Assembly (NCBI GenBank): GCA_030690945.1
Contig: JAUYFM010000059.1
Coordinates: 1 to 61,858, forward strand
From: Smithellaceae bacterium
Lineage (GTDB): Bacteria; Desulfobacterota; Syntrophia; Syntrophales; Smithellaceae
Reading direction: 5' to 3'
DNA length: 61,858 bases
Under the pieces are notes generated by a model, which worked only from the letters and a program-made list of their open reading frames with translations, was not told the origin of the DNA and ran no database searches. This document shows positions 51,549-61,858 of the stretch, piece by piece. The position numbers and the translations under genes were made by a program. Numbering within the stretch: the first letter of the stretch is position 1; every line of letters begins with the position of its first letter.

Positions 51549-54524
51549 ATGGCAAAACGTATTTACACATTCGGGAAGGGAATCAATGAAGGCACAGCCG
51601 ACATGAAAAACCTTCTCGGCGGCAAAGGCGCAAACCTGGCCGTAATGTCAAAACAGGGAATTCCGGTCCCTTCGGGATTCACGATCACCACCGAAGTCTG
51701 CGTCGAATTTTACAAAAACAACAAGCACTATCCCGCAGGCCTGGAAAAAGAAGTCGTAGCAGCATTGAAAAAAGTCGAAAGCTCTATGGGAGCAAAATTC
51801 GGCGATCCGACCAATCCTCTTCTTTTATCCGTTCGCTCCGGCGCGCGCGTCTCGATGCCGGGCATGATGGACACCGTTCTCAACCTGGGCCTCAATGATG
51901 AAACCGTCGAAGGCATCATTCGCAAATCCGGTAACGAGAGGTTCGGCTGGGATTCCTACCGCCGTTTCATACAGATGTACGGCGACGTCGTGATGGGCTT
52001 AAAACCGGAAGACAAAGATGCGCATGATCCGTTCGAAGAAGTCATGGAGGAACTCAAAGCCGAGAAAGGCGCCAAAGCCGACCTCGACCTGACCGTGGCC
52101 GACTTGAAAGAACTGGTCAGCCGCTACAAGCAACTGATCGTTTCCAAACTCGGCAAAGAATTTCCTTCTGATCCCAAAGAACAGCTCTGGGGCGCAATCG
52201 GTGCGGTATTCATGTCATGGGACACAGCGCGCGCCGTCCTGTACCGCAAAATGAACGGCTACGATGATAACTGGGGTACAGCCGTCAACGTCCAGGCCAT
52301 GGTTTTCGGCAACATGGGCAAACGATGCTCAACCGGCGTTGCCTTCACGCGCGATCCGGCCACGGGCGAAAAAGCATTTTACGGCGAATACCTGATCAAC
52401 GCACAGGGCGAAGACGTTGTCGCCGGCATTCGCACGCCGCAGCAGGTTACTATTGAAGGGTCACGCCGCTGGGCCAAAGACAATAACGTTGCAGAGAGTG
52501 ACCGGGCATCTTCATTCCCGTCTCTCGAAGAATACATGCCCGCCGCTTACAAAGATCTGGTCAATGTTTATACCAAGCTCGAGCATCATTACAAAGACAT
52601 GCAGGACATCGAATTCACCATTCAGGACGAAAAACTCTGGATGCTGCAAACCAGAAACGGCAAGCGCACCGCGGCAGCCGCTGTGAAAATTGCTGTCGAT
52701 ATGGTTGCTGAAAAATTAATCGACAAAAAGACGGCTCTCCTGCGCATTGATCCGGCATCTCTGGACCAACTGCTGCACCCGACATTTGATCCCGAAGCCG
52801 CCCGCAGCGTCATCGCCAAAGGCCTTCCGGCATCTCCCGGCGCAGGCACCGGCAAAGTCGTCTTCAACGCCGACGACGCGGAAGAGTGGCATCTGCGCGG
52901 CGAGAAAGTTGTTCTTGTGCGCATTGAAACATCTCCCGAAGACCTCAAAGGGATGAGTGCCGCTCAGGGCATCCTCACCCAGCGCGGCGGCATGACATCG
53001 CACGCGGCGGTTGTCGCCCGAGGCATGGGCAAATGCTGCGTTTCCGGCTGTGGAGAAATTCAAATCAGCTATGCCCGAAAAGAAATCAAATTTAAAGATG
53101 CTCTCGTGAAAGAAGGAGACTACATCTCTCTGGACGGCTCCACCGGAGAAGTGATGCTGGGCGAAGTAAAGACTCGGCCTGCGGAACTCTCCGGCTATTT
53201 CGGAACCATCATGCAATGGGCGGATGAAGCCAAGAAACTGGCCGTGCGCACCAACGCTGATTCACCGCACGATGCCGCCGTCGCCCGCAACTTCGGCGCA
53301 CAGGGCATCGGTCTTTGCCGCACGGAACATATGTTCTTTGAAGGCGACCGCATCAAAGCCGTGCGCGAAATGATCCTGTCTGATAACGTTGAAGGCCGGA
53401 AAAACGCACTGGCCAAACTTCTCCCGATGCAGCGTGAAGATTTCTACGGCATTCTCAAAGCGATGGAAGGATACGGCGTCACCATCCGTCTGCTTGATCC
53501 GCCGCTGCACGAATTTGTCCCGCACGAAGAAGAAAGCCAGCGCGCCATGGCCGCAGAGATGGGCATTTCCGTTGATGCCGTTAAAGCCAAAGTTAATTCA
53601 CTGCATGAATTCAACCCCATGCTGGGGCATCGCGGCTGCCGCCTGGGTATCACCTATCCCGAAATCACCGAAATGCAGGCACGCGCAATTTTTGAAGCGG
53701 CCTGCCAACTGACCAAAGAAGGCGTGGACGCCCGTCCCGAAGTCATGGTTCCCCTGGTCGGCATTGTGAAGGAACTGGTTTCACAAAAAGAAATCATTAT
53801 CGCCACCGCCAAAAAGGTTATGGCGGAAACAGGCGTGAAAGTTAATTATTCCGTCGGCACAATGATTGAAGTGCCGCGCGCCGCCGTCACCGCCGATGAA
53901 ATCGCGAAAGAAGCGGAATTTTTCTCCTTTGGCACCAACGACCTGACCCAGATGACCTTCGGCTACAGCCGTGACGACGCGGGCAAATTCCTGCCGGATT
54001 ACGTGGACAAGAAAATCCTGCCGGTCGATCCCTTCCGAGTTCTGGATCGCGGCGGCGTCGGCCAGCTCATTCAAATGGCCGTCGCCAAAGGCAGAGGCGT
54101 CAATCCCAAATTGAAGGTTGGCATCTGCGGTGAGCATGGCGGTGATCCAAGCTCCATCGAGTTCTGCCATTTATGCGGATTGAATTATGTCAGCTGCTCG
54201 CCTTTTCGGGTGCCCATTGCGAGGCTTGCCGCAGCTCAGGCTGCTTTAAGAAACGCAGCGCCTGTGAAAAAGGCAGTCACTGTGGTTAAAGCAGTCGCTA
54301 AGGCAGTAAAGAAAGCTATTGCAACAAAACCCGCAGCCAAACCGGCGACCAAGAAGGTAGCGGTGAAGAAAGCGGCTCCGAAAAAAGCTGTCGCGAAGAA
54401 ACCCACCGTTAAGAAGGCTGTCGTAAAGAAAGCCGTTCCCAAAAAGGCAGCGGCGAAGAAAGTTGCCGTGAAGAAAGTCGCACCGAAAAAGGCAGCCGTA
54501 AAAAAGGCCGCAAAGAAGAAATAA
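51549..54524 (+). CDS. ppdK: Pyruvate phosphate dikinase with a histone-H1-like tail
   Basis: The product is 991 residues. Residues 1-903 are a complete PPDK: ATP-grasp domain ([30 protein letters not shown]), the phosphohistidine domain with [15 protein letters not shown] (H485), and the PEP/pyruvate barrel ending [30 protein letters not shown]. It interconverts pyruvate, ATP and phosphate with PEP, AMP and diphosphate. Residues 904-991 add 88 residues containing 33 lysines, no acidic residue, and repeated AxKK/PKKA units, like eukaryotic histone H1 or AlgP tails. AAAGGAG precedes the ATG. The tail is unusual for this enzyme. Confidence 0.96.
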   Translation: MAKRIYTFGKGINEGTADMKNLLGGKGANLAVMSKQGIPVPSGFTITTEVCVEFYKNNKHYPAGLEKEVVAALKKVESSMGAKFGDPTNPLLLSVRSGARVSMPGMMDTVLNLGLNDETVEGIIRKSGNERFGWDSYRRFIQMYGDVVMGLKPEDKDAHDPFEEVMEELKAEKGAKADLDLTVADLKELVSRYKQLIVSKLGKEFPSDPKEQLWGAIGAVFMSWDTARAVLYRKMNGYDDNWGTAVNVQAMVFGNMGKRCSTGVAFTRDPATGEKAFYGEYLINAQGEDVVAGIRTPQQVTIEGSRRWAKDNNVAESDRASSFPSLEEYMPAAYKDLVNVYTKLEHHYKDMQDIEFTIQDEKLWMLQTRNGKRTAAAAVKIAVDMVAEKLIDKKTALLRIDPASLDQLLHPTFDPEAARSVIAKGLPASPGAGTGKVVFNADDAEEWHLRGEKVVLVRIETSPEDLKGMSAAQGILTQRGGMTSHAAVVARGMGKCCVSGCGEIQISYARKEIKFKDALVKEGDYISLDGSTGEVMLGEVKTRPAELSGYFGTIMQWADEAKKLAVRTNADSPHDAAVARNFGAQGIGLCRTEHMFFEGDRIKAVREMILSDNVEGRKNALAKLLPMQREDFYGILKAMEGYGVTIRLLDPPLHEFVPHEEESQRAMAAEMGISVDAVKAKVNSLHEFNPMLGHRGCRLGITYPEITEMQARAIFEAACQLTKEGVDARPEVMVPLVGIVKELVSQKEIIIATAKKVMAETGVKVNYSVGTMIEVPRAAVTADEIAKEAEFFSFGTNDLTQMTFGYSRDDAGKFLPDYVDKKILPVDPFRVLDRGGVGQLIQMAVAKGRGVNPKLKVGICGEHGGDPSSIEFCHLCGLNYVSCSPFRVPIARLAAAQAALRNAAPVKKAVTVVKAVAKAVKKAIATKPAAKPATKKVAVKKAAPKKAVAKKPTVKKAVVKKAVPKKAAAKKVAVKKVAPKKAAVKKAAKKK

Positions 54525-54530
54525 TCTTTT

Positions 54531-54565
54531 AAAAAAGCCGGAGCAAAAAAGCTCCGGCTTTTTTT
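54531..54565. terminator. Bidirectional terminator between ppdK and tex
   Basis: AAAAAAGCCGGAGC, an A6 loop and GCTCCGGCTTTTTTT form a perfect stem with A and T tracts on both sides, so it can stop [11 protein letters not shown] from either converging gene. Confidence 0.88.
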
Positions 54566-54569
54566 AGTT

Positions 54570-56870
54570 TTAAGTGTTCCTTTTTTTCAGGGCTTCGGCA
54601 AAGGGATTATTAAAAGGTTTGGACGCTTCCCTGTCCTTCTTTTTTTCCTGCCGCTTTTCAGGCCGCTGCGGTGTTATTTTTTGTTCTCCGGCGGTGGGTT
54701 TGGCCGGTTCAGTTTGTTCCGTTTTATTTTTTTCACCTGGCGTTTTTTTCATGGACAGAGAAATCCGCTTGCGCTCGGCATCTATCGCCAGCACCGTCAC
54801 TTCGACTTTCTGGTTGACCTTCACCACATCCGCTGGAGTTTTCACATACCGGTCAGCCATCTCGCTTAAATGAACCAGGCCGTCCTGGTGAACCCCGATA
54901 TCGACAAAAGCGCCAAACGCCGTGATATTGGTAACAACGCCGGTCAGCCTCATGCCAAGAATCAAATCCGTGATCTTATCGATGCCTTCGGCAAAAACAA
55001 CATTTTCAAATTGCCGCCTCGGGTCGCGCCCCGGCTTGGCGAGTTCCGCCATAATATCTTTTAAAGTGGGCAGGCCGACCTTATCGGACACATAATCGGT
55101 CAGAACAACCTTCTGTCTCCTTGCTTCATCCGCTATCAGATCCACAACGGAGCAGCCCTGATCCGTTGCCATTTTTTCGACAATTGTGTAACTTTCCGGA
55201 TGAACAGCGCCGGCGTCCAGCGGATTGGCGCTTCCGCGCACGCGTAGAAAACCGGCGGCCTGCTCAAAGGCCTTGGCCCCGAGACGTTTCACGCCTTTGA
55301 GCGCATCACGTGTTGGAAACGGACCGTTTTCGTTACGATGCAAGACAATGTTATCCGCGAGCGCTGCGCCCAGACCGGACACATATGACAGAAGCTGGAC
55401 GCTGGCCGTATTCACCTCGACACCCACGGCATTGACGCAGCTGACCACGACATCATCCAGGCACTGCTGCAATAACCCCTGATCCACATCATGCTGATAC
55501 TGGCCCACGCCAATGGCTTTCGGCTCGATTTTAACCAGTTCCGCCAGCGGATCCATCAGACGCCGGCCAATGGAAACAGCCCCGCGAACGGTGATATCCT
55601 GGTCGGGAAATTCGGCCCTTGCCGCTTCCGACGCGGAATAAACTGACGCCCCGCTTTCATTGACCATGACCACCATAATTTCTTTGGGCAGACTCAGACC
55701 CCGAAGGAAGCTTTCCGTCTCGCGCCCCGCCGTGCCATTGCCGACGGAAATAGCTTCGACCTTGAACCTCTCGCACAAGGTCCCGATCGTCCGGCCGGCC
55801 TCTTCACGCGCTTTTTCCGACATGAGCGGGAAAATAGTTTCATGATGGAGAAGCTTTCCCTGCCGATCCAGACAAACCGTCTTGCAGCCGGTGCGGAAAC
55901 CGGGATCAATGGCCAGCACGGCTTTTTGCCCCATGGGCGGCGCCAGGAGCAACTGACGTAAGTTATCAGCAAACACGCGGATCGCGATTTCATCGGCTCG
56001 TTTCCTGGTCTCCATGCGGGTTTCCGTTTCCATGGAAAGCGAAAGCAGGCGCTTGTAACTGTCGTGCACCGCAAGCTTTACCTGACCTACCGCTTCGTTT
56101 ATCCCGTGAACAAACAACTCTTCCAATATTCGCAGAGCCTCTTCATCCGGCGGCGTCATGCGTAGCGTCAGAAACTCTTCGCGTTCACCGCGGCGCATCG
56201 CCAACACCCGGTGGGACGGCGCAGTCGCGACCGGCTCTTCCCAATCATAATAGTCTTTGTATTTGATGCCTGACGCAAGTTTATCCGGCAAGACCTTTGA
56301 GCGGATAACGCCTTTGTTCCAAAACAGATCACGCATTTTCGACCGCGCGCCCGCATCTTCGTTCACCCATTCGGCGATAATATCCCGCGCCCCAGCCAGA
56401 GCATCATCCACCGTCGCCACGCCCTTTTCTTCGCTGATAAACAGGGCGGCTTCAATGGCAAGATCAAGATCTTCCTGAGCAAATATTTTAATCGCCAAAT
56501 CTTCCAGCCCCTTCTCCCGGGCAATGATTGCCCGCGTTCGTCGCTTGGGGCGAAACGGCAAATAAATATCTTCCAGAATGGATAATGTTTCAGCGGCGGC
56601 AACTTTGGTTTCCAATTCCGGAGTCAGCAAATTGCGTTGGGTCAGAGATTTCACAATGGCGTCGCGCCGATTCTCCAGTTCCTCCAGTTCACGCAACCGG
56701 TCGCGAATGGCCGTGATGATAACTTCATCCAGCGTTCCGGTAACTTCCTTGCGATAGCGGGCAATGAAGGGCACTGTCGCCCCTTCGGTAATCATCGCGG
56801 CGGTATCAGCTACTTGCTTAGCCGTAATATTGAGTTCCCAGGCAATCTTTTCATGTCGGAGTGAGTTCAT
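54570..56870 (-). CDS. tex: Tex-family RNA-binding [13 protein letters not shown] accessory protein
   Basis: This 766-residue protein has the Tex N-terminal helical region (ITEGATVPFIARYRKEVTGTLDE). It also has the YqgF-like nuclease-fold domain (VLAIDPGFRTGCKTVCLD), helix-hairpin-helix segments (YVSGLGAALADNIV, VKRLGAKAFEQAAGFLRV) and a C-terminal S1 domain (GVVTNITAFGAFVDIGVHQDGLVHLSEMADRYVK). A lysine/proline-rich tail of about 60 residues follows. Tex binds RNA and influences [13 protein letters not shown] and stress tolerance. Confidence 0.95.
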   Translation of the reverse strand: MNSLRHEKIAWELNITAKQVADTAAMITEGATVPFIARYRKEVTGTLDEVIITAIRDRLRELEELENRRDAIVKSLTQRNLLTPELETKVAAAETLSILEDIYLPFRPKRRTRAIIAREKGLEDLAIKIFAQEDLDLAIEAALFISEEKGVATVDDALAGARDIIAEWVNEDAGARSKMRDLFWNKGVIRSKVLPDKLASGIKYKDYYDWEEPVATAPSHRVLAMRRGEREEFLTLRMTPPDEEALRILEELFVHGINEAVGQVKLAVHDSYKRLLSLSMETETRMETRKRADEIAIRVFADNLRQLLLAPPMGQKAVLAIDPGFRTGCKTVCLDRQGKLLHHETIFPLMSEKAREEAGRTIGTLCERFKVEAISVGNGTAGRETESFLRGLSLPKEIMVVMVNESGASVYSASEAARAEFPDQDITVRGAVSIGRRLMDPLAELVKIEPKAIGVGQYQHDVDQGLLQQCLDDVVVSCVNAVGVEVNTASVQLLSYVSGLGAALADNIVLHRNENGPFPTRDALKGVKRLGAKAFEQAAGFLRVRGSANPLDAGAVHPESYTIVEKMATDQGCSVVDLIADEARRQKVVLTDYVSDKVGLPTLKDIMAELAKPGRDPRRQFENVVFAEGIDKITDLILGMRLTGVVTNITAFGAFVDIGVHQDGLVHLSEMADRYVKTPADVVKVNQKVEVTVLAIDAERKRISLSMKKTPGEKNKTEQTEPAKPTAGEQKITPQRPEKRQEKKKDREASKPFNNPFAEALKKRNT

Positions 56871-57039
56871 GTCTATTCCTTTGCAGATTTAAATGGAGCG
56901 GGAGGCTTACCACAGTTGGGCAGGCGATGCAATCGGCCGTTTATATTTCAACCATTTTCAGCCGATATAAAATATTATTTAAAACTTGAGCCGGCGCTAT
57001 AAATCAGGTAGGATTGAATTGAAAAATGGAGGCCAAACG

Positions 57040-57960
57040 ATGACTTCAAAACCTGAGAAAGATCGCGTCGAAAAAATTCTGGACTCCCTTAAAAAGGCCG
57101 CTGCCGGCAATTATTCCAAAAAACTTGATTTTGCGTCAGAAGACGACGATCTGGGCCTCATCGCAGACGCCGTCAATACTCTATTGCAGAAAACTGATGA
57201 AAGGCTCTCATCGGTCAGTCAAAGATCAATCAATCTGACAGAGATCGTTGGGCGCCTGGCTGGCGGCGTGGCGCATGATTTCAACAATATGCTCAGCGTC
57301 ATCCTGGGATATGCGGACCTGGCCAAATTGCGTCTGGACAAACAGCATCCCGTCTTGAAGGATATTGCGGAAATTGAAAAAGCGGCCATCCGCTCCCGCG
57401 ACATCACCACCCAACTGCTGACTTTTTCCCGCAAACAGATCATCGAGCCTAAAATCATTGACCTCAATGAACTGGTCTCCCATGCCCAAAAAGCGCTGAT
57501 CAGTCTCATCGGTGAGGATATCGAGCTGAAGGTTCTTCAGGAAGATAATCTCTGGACGATCATGTTCGATCCATCACAGATTGAACAGATTCTCATCAAT
57601 CTGGCGGTGAACGCCCGCGACGCGATGCCCGGCGGAGGCAATATTACTATTGAAACTACCAATGCCGTTCTGGACGCCTCCTGCTGTGAAAACAACATCG
57701 GTTCCACACCCGGCCAGTACGTCCGCCTGTCTTTCAGAGACAACGGAATGGGCATGGATAAAGAAACCCTGCAACATATTTTTGAACCTTTTTTCACCAC
57801 CAAAGAGTTGGGCAAAGGCAGGGGATTGGGGCTGTCCACCGTTTACGGCATCGTCAAGCAAAACAATGGTTTTATCAATGCTTACAGTGAAACGGAACAG
57901 GGAACAACCTTCAACATCTATTTACCGCGCGCATCCGGTGATGAGCAGGGCCTGAAATGA
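57040..57960 (+). CDS. Orphan soluble sensor histidine kinase
   Basis: The product is 306 residues from ATG 57040, preceded by GGAGG; an upstream in-frame start 18 codons earlier is unlikely. A HAMP-like helical segment (about 10-60; ILDSLKKAAAGNYSKKLDFA) leads to the phosphoacceptor H-box GGVAHDFNNMLSVILGYAD (H79). An HATPase domain follows with NLAVNARDAMPGGG, FRDNGMGMD and GLGLSTVYGIVKQ. No membrane segment, PAS or receiver domain is present. No response regulator lies nearby, so its partner is unknown. Confidence 0.9.
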   Translation: MTSKPEKDRVEKILDSLKKAAAGNYSKKLDFASEDDDLGLIADAVNTLLQKTDERLSSVSQRSINLTEIVGRLAGGVAHDFNNMLSVILGYADLAKLRLDKQHPVLKDIAEIEKAAIRSRDITTQLLTFSRKQIIEPKIIDLNELVSHAQKALISLIGEDIELKVLQEDNLWTIMFDPSQIEQILINLAVNARDAMPGGGNITIETTNAVLDASCCENNIGSTPGQYVRLSFRDNGMGMDKETLQHIFEPFFTTKELGKGRGLGLSTVYGIVKQNNGFINAYSETEQGTTFNIYLPRASGDEQGLK

Positions 57961-57997
57961 TATAAAGCCAGGCTTATTTCTGGCCATTTTTTTTGAA

Positions 57998-59242
57998 TTA
58001 TTCCTTTGATTCATCGAATTGGGCAAGAATGTCTTTGAGGTCCACGTCTTGATCTTCCAGAATCACGTAACTGAGATCATTTTCGTCTGCGGCGTGCAGG
58101 TTCTGATTGACAGCCGGTTTTAACGCGTCAGCCGCAGAGGACCTGTAAACTACGTCCTGCACGGCGTTCGGGTCGATTAAAGATGATACATAGTCGGGCT
58201 CGTTGGATGAATCCGCCCCCGTCCCAAAACTTTTATGCGGATGAACAAACGAGGCACGGTTATTGAGAAATTCATTTTCATATAGTTTCATCGTGAACAT
58301 ACCCTCATTGCGGCTGGTCAGCATGATTGTTTCCAGTTGAGTCAGTTTGTTGTCGCGGATAGTGCTCTGGACGGAAGGTATTGACTTCAGGATGGAAAGC
58401 ATGGGAACACGAAAACCGGCTTTTTTGACAAAGGTGAGTTGCTGAACAATCAACCAGGAAAGCGCAGAAGCAAACTGATATCGGATAACATCCTGGTTTT
58501 CAGCGACGACACAGTTGTTGATGCGGTATATCGCATCTTCCGCATCAGTGGCATGCATTGTGGCAAAGACGAGGTGTCCGGACGCAGCTGCGTTGAGAGT
58601 CAGCCGAATGGTATCCGGTTCTCTGAGCTCACCTACGAAAATGACATCGGGATTTTCTCTCAGGGAATCAAGAAGCCCCTGATTGAAAGAAGGCACATGG
58701 ACTCCCACTTCACGCTGCTCGATAAAAGACTTTTTAGATTTGAAGCGGTATTCAATAGGATCTTCTATCGTTATAATGTGTGAGGCTCTGTTGCGGTTTA
58801 TCTCTTCGAGAATGGCCGCGATGGTGGTTGTTTTGCCGGAACCGGTGCTGCCGCAGACAAGGATAAGGCCGGCATCCAGTTCCATAATCTGATTGAGGGA
58901 AGGATGAAGATTGAGGGAGACAACCTCGGGAATGGTTGCCGGCAAAAGGCGGATGGCCATGCTCAGTCCACGTGTGGTATAAAATGCATTGATTCTTACA
59001 CGCACTTGATTAAAAGAAAGAGCGAAATCGACAGACCATCTTTTCCGGAGAGTCTGGAGTTGTCTTTCGCTCAGCATGTCCTTGATCATAGCATCTATTT
59101 GCGAGTACGACCATTTGATGCTGTTATCAAAGTGGATAAGCCCGTCCCTGCGGAAAATCAGAGGGAATCCCCCGGTAATGTGCAGGTCGGAGAATCTTTG
59201 TTTGATGGCGGCAAGGATCAAATCGGTAAATTGCTGATTCAT
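57998..59242 (-). CDS. PilT-like type IV pilus retraction ATPase
   Basis: The product is 414 residues. Walker A is CGSTGSGKTTTIAAIL (about 130), the Asp box is IITIEDPIEYRF, Walker B is DVIFVGELREPDTIRLTLNAA, and the His box is GHLVFATMHATDAEDAI. The N-terminal domain (FSDLHITGGFPLIFRRDGLIHF) is typical of PilT/PilU. A C-terminal extension of about 70 residues beyond the usual end (from ENEFLNNRASFVHPHKSFGTG) is acidic and not recognised. No other pilus gene lies in the window, so it may be an accessory or PilU-type motor. Confidence 0.88.
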   Translation of the reverse strand: MNQQFTDLILAAIKQRFSDLHITGGFPLIFRRDGLIHFDNSIKWSYSQIDAMIKDMLSERQLQTLRKRWSVDFALSFNQVRVRINAFYTTRGLSMAIRLLPATIPEVVSLNLHPSLNQIMELDAGLILVCGSTGSGKTTTIAAILEEINRNRASHIITIEDPIEYRFKSKKSFIEQREVGVHVPSFNQGLLDSLRENPDVIFVGELREPDTIRLTLNAAASGHLVFATMHATDAEDAIYRINNCVVAENQDVIRYQFASALSWLIVQQLTFVKKAGFRVPMLSILKSIPSVQSTIRDNKLTQLETIMLTSRNEGMFTMKLYENEFLNNRASFVHPHKSFGTGADSSNEPDYVSSLIDPNAVQDVVYRSSAADALKPAVNQNLHAADENDLSYVILEDQDVDLKDILAQFDESKE

Positions 59243-59390
59243 ATATACTGCTCAAATATTCATTCTGTAATGATGATTGCTTGGAATATCAGGAGGGCTA
59301 ATATCCATAAGCACTGTATTTAATTAGTAGTATATATGAGAATGCCCTAAATGTGTCAAGAACATTAATCAATACTTGATAACCACTTCC

Positions 59391-60065
59391 TTATTTTTTC
59401 TTACGGATATCATCTTCCAGTTCCGGGCCGGAAATATCGCCTTTTTGATTATAGCCCCTCTGCTCCCAGTAACCGCGGAAATTAGCCTTATCGGAAAACT
59501 GAATTCGTTCTATCCAGCGGGCCCATTTGTAACCCCATTTTTCCTCGGCCACCAGAATAAAAGGAAACCCGAGCTTTGCCGGAAGGGGAATGCCGTTGGC
59601 CGAATCCGCAAGCAGCATATTTTTGTCGGCCACGGTTTTAAATTCCAATGAAGTGGTGTAGCCGTCCACGCCGTGAAATATAATTGTATTCACTTTTGGA
59701 TCTACGCCGACGCGGCTGATCAATTCACTGAAGGGAATGCCTTCCCACAAAACAGTGACCTGCCATCCTTCGACGCAATGAGTCGTAACTAATTTTTTCT
59801 GGCGCGGAAAAGTTTTTAGCTCCTGATAGCTGTAGGAGAGCGGTTTTTTGACCAAACCGTCGACGCGCAGCCGGTATTTTTTCAGATCGACTTTTCGGAC
59901 ACCGCCAATGGAGTTTTCACGGAAATCATTGACCGATCCCAGCTCCTTGCCCTGATAGCTTTTCAATTCGCCGGTTTCCCGGCGATCGTCGGAAGGATTA
60001 GCAGCCCCCAGCAAAAGGAACAAAACCAGAAAGAAAGAGAGTTTGAAACAAAGATGCTTCCACAT
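59391..60065 (-). CDS. Periplasmic molybdopterin-dependent oxidoreductase (sulfite-oxidase/YedY-like)
   Basis: This 224-residue protein has a signal peptide or anchor (LCFKLSFFLVLFLLLGAANP). The oxidoreductase molybdopterin-binding domain includes YRLRVDGLVKKPLSYSYQEL, the molybdenum-ligand cysteine in TTHCVEGWQV, FHGVDGYTTSLEF and GFPFILVAEEKWGYKWARWIERI. It lacks a twin-arginine motif, unusual for a folded molybdoprotein. The substrate is unknown; relatives include sulfite oxidases and methionine sulfoxide reductase MsrP. An AAAGGAGG site precedes the ATG. Confidence 0.88.
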   Translation of the reverse strand: MWKHLCFKLSFFLVLFLLLGAANPSDDRRETGELKSYQGKELGSVNDFRENSIGGVRKVDLKKYRLRVDGLVKKPLSYSYQELKTFPRQKKLVTTHCVEGWQVTVLWEGIPFSELISRVGVDPKVNTIIFHGVDGYTTSLEFKTVADKNMLLADSANGIPLPAKLGFPFILVAEEKWGYKWARWIERIQFSDKANFRGYWEQRGYNQKGDISGPELEDDIRKKK

Positions 60066-60102
60066 TTTTTGCCTCCTTTACTTTTCAAAATTAAAGATAC
60101 GG

Positions 60103-60212
60103 CTAGTGTCCTGTCAACGATACTCTGTCATTTCGAAGGAGTCATAACGACTGAGAAATCTTAGATTTCTCCCTGCGGTCGAAATGACATTTCCTGATTG
60201 ACGAGACACTAG
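60103..60212. repeat. Palindromic miniature repeat element, copy B
   Basis: Ends CTAGTGTC and GACACTAG enclose the nested hairpin GTCATTTCGA...TCGAAATGAC. It matches 25569-25700 except for a 20-base insert in that copy. It lies between the molybdoprotein gene and the truncated Fe-S gene. Confidence 0.72.
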
Positions 60213-60288
60213 GTTAATGCGCCTAAGCCTCATGGGCCTTTTTTCCGTAACCCTCTTCATAAGCCGTACATTATGTCGCTCTAACTAT

Positions 60289-60639
60289 CTACTCGAATAT
60301 TTTATCAAAGCTAAAAGAATTCAAAAATCCCGCCATGGGAGGAGGTAGAACACAGGTGGTGTTCCCTTCTTCCTCATAATCGAGAAGAATTCCACGGTCA
60401 GCGAGATCGCTTAAGACAATCCTGGCATCACTGAGGTTAAGTTTCCAGATTGCGGCTGCTTTCTTATCCGTAAAAGATTTGATGGGAAGGAGAGAAACAA
60501 GCTTGGCTTCCCTTTCAGAAAAAAGAATTTTGAGGATTTTGAATAGTAGCTCTGTAGGCGGAGCACCCTGTGGAAATATGTTTAATCTCTGAGTCAGACT
60601 GTTGTAACTGTTAGCCTTGATCGTATTGTGATGTGCCAT
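60289..60639 (-). pseudogene. N-terminal fragment of a ferredoxin-type Fe-S oxidoreductase
   Basis: This 116-residue frame reads RLNIFPQGAPPTELLFKILKILFSEREAKLVSLLPIKSFTDKKAA and later VLPPPMAGFLNSF. I recognise this as the first 110 or so residues of a (4Fe-4S) protein of about 380 residues found in syntrophic and sulfate-reducing Deltaproteobacteria. The part carrying the cysteine ligands is missing: the frame ends FSFDKIFE and stop. The truncation point lies 77 bases from the miniature repeat at 60103-60212. It is probably a dead gene. Confidence 0.65.
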
Positions 60640-60796
60640 CGAACACTCATTTATCTTGGTATTCTGCTAATCTGGAGATTCTATTATCCTATTTTAATGT
60701 TGATTGCAAATTTGAGTAACTAGGGCAGGTCTTGAAGTATGAGCGTTTCCCGCCGACCCTTTATCACCCGAACGCCCCCGTAAATAGGTTCCGTCA

Positions 60797-60894
60797 GTTT
60801 CAATCCACATGCCCCGCATAGGGGCAACGATAACCGTAGGGCGGGCTCCCCGAGCACGCCTATTAGCCTTCAATGGGGGCAAGCTGGACGCGAC
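60797..60894 (-). repeat. Degenerate terminal CRISPR repeats
   Basis: 60797-60828 keeps the first 12 bases of the repeat (GTTTCAATCCAC) and a compensated stem (GCCCC...GGGGC), but differs at about nine of the other 20 positions. A second, more decayed unit is likely at 60867-60894 (TTCAAT... ending ACGCGAC). Distances of 38 and 33 bases fit the array spacing. Decayed repeats mark the old end of an array, away from the leader. Confidence 0.7.
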
Positions 60895-60927
60895 GTGCCA
60901 ATACGTGACACTATCAATAGAATAACC

Positions 60928-61858
<931 letters not shown>

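Noticed and set aside
60640-60796. Leader sequence of the CRISPR array at its left end.
   Set aside because: Repeats at this end are decayed and the repeat orientation predicts the leader on the right; the segment has no typical AT-rich leader adjoining an intact repeat.

Overview
The window looks like chromosome from an anaerobic Desulfobacterota (deltaproteobacterial) organism, probably near the Syntrophales. The evidence is the gene order rpsF-rpsR-DUF2232 membrane protein-rplI-dnaB, the radical-SAM/DUF2344 fusion, the DUF3426 zinc-ribbon protein, pyruvate phosphate dikinase, a TRAP importer beside an oxygen-sensitive 2-hydroxyacyl-CoA dehydratase, and several families of REP-like repeats. 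The lineage is inferred; no rRNA or tRNA gene was seen.

Layout. 1-3.3 kb is AT-rich accessory DNA: a DUF2130 gene cut short by what looks like an IS21-type element end, a DUF4268 protein, small hypotheticals and a frameshifted remnant. 3.3-5.2 kb is a PAS/HD-GYP regulator split by one extra base. 5.4-7.5 kb is a promoter-led pair encoding an LsrF-type thiolase/aldolase and a zinc alcohol dehydrogenase. 7.7-11.4 kb is the ribosomal protein/dnaB operon. 11.4-13.7 kb holds a conserved hypothetical, a DUF2804 protein and a cyclophilin. 13.8-23.4 kb is a minus-strand catabolic module: PAS-LuxR regulator, TRAP transporter (P, Q, M), CoA-transferase, two dehydratase subunits and their ATP-dependent activator. 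Together they could import a 2-hydroxy acid, link it to CoA and dehydrate it. The regulator begins with what looks like the N-terminus of an IS1634-type transposase.

23.5-27.1 kb is mainly purine synthesis: a stand-alone AICAR formyltransferase with an archaeal-type PurO cyclohydrolase in place of bifunctional PurH, then purE and tsaC. 27.2-30.8 kb is a three-gene envelope-signalling operon (FecR-domain protein, OmpA-type lipoprotein, CHASE2-HD-GYP phosphodiesterase). 30.9-40.2 kb is housekeeping: mltA, a radical SAM protein, a DUF3426 protein, hpt, purU and the radical SAM/DUF2344 fusion. 40.3-45.2 kb is a cluster of toxin-antitoxin genes (Phd/RelE, a brnT remnant with its surviving partner, Doc with partner, HicAB), a pRiA4b ORF-3 protein and a WYL regulator. 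45.2-60.1 kb holds uvrB, a TPR protein, a Ski2-like helicase, a small membrane protein, ppdK with a histone-H1-like tail, tex, an orphan histidine kinase, a PilT-like ATPase and a YedY-like molybdoprotein.

The right end carries a truncated Fe-S protein gene and a subtype I-C-like CRISPR array (14 full repeats, at least one decayed repeat at the left end) that runs off the window. No cas gene is present, so the leader and cas operon should lie to the right. Dispersed palindromic repeats shared between distant gaps (25.57 and 60.10 kb; 25.82 and 50.78 kb; 13.75 and 25.92 kb) make up most of the non-coding DNA.
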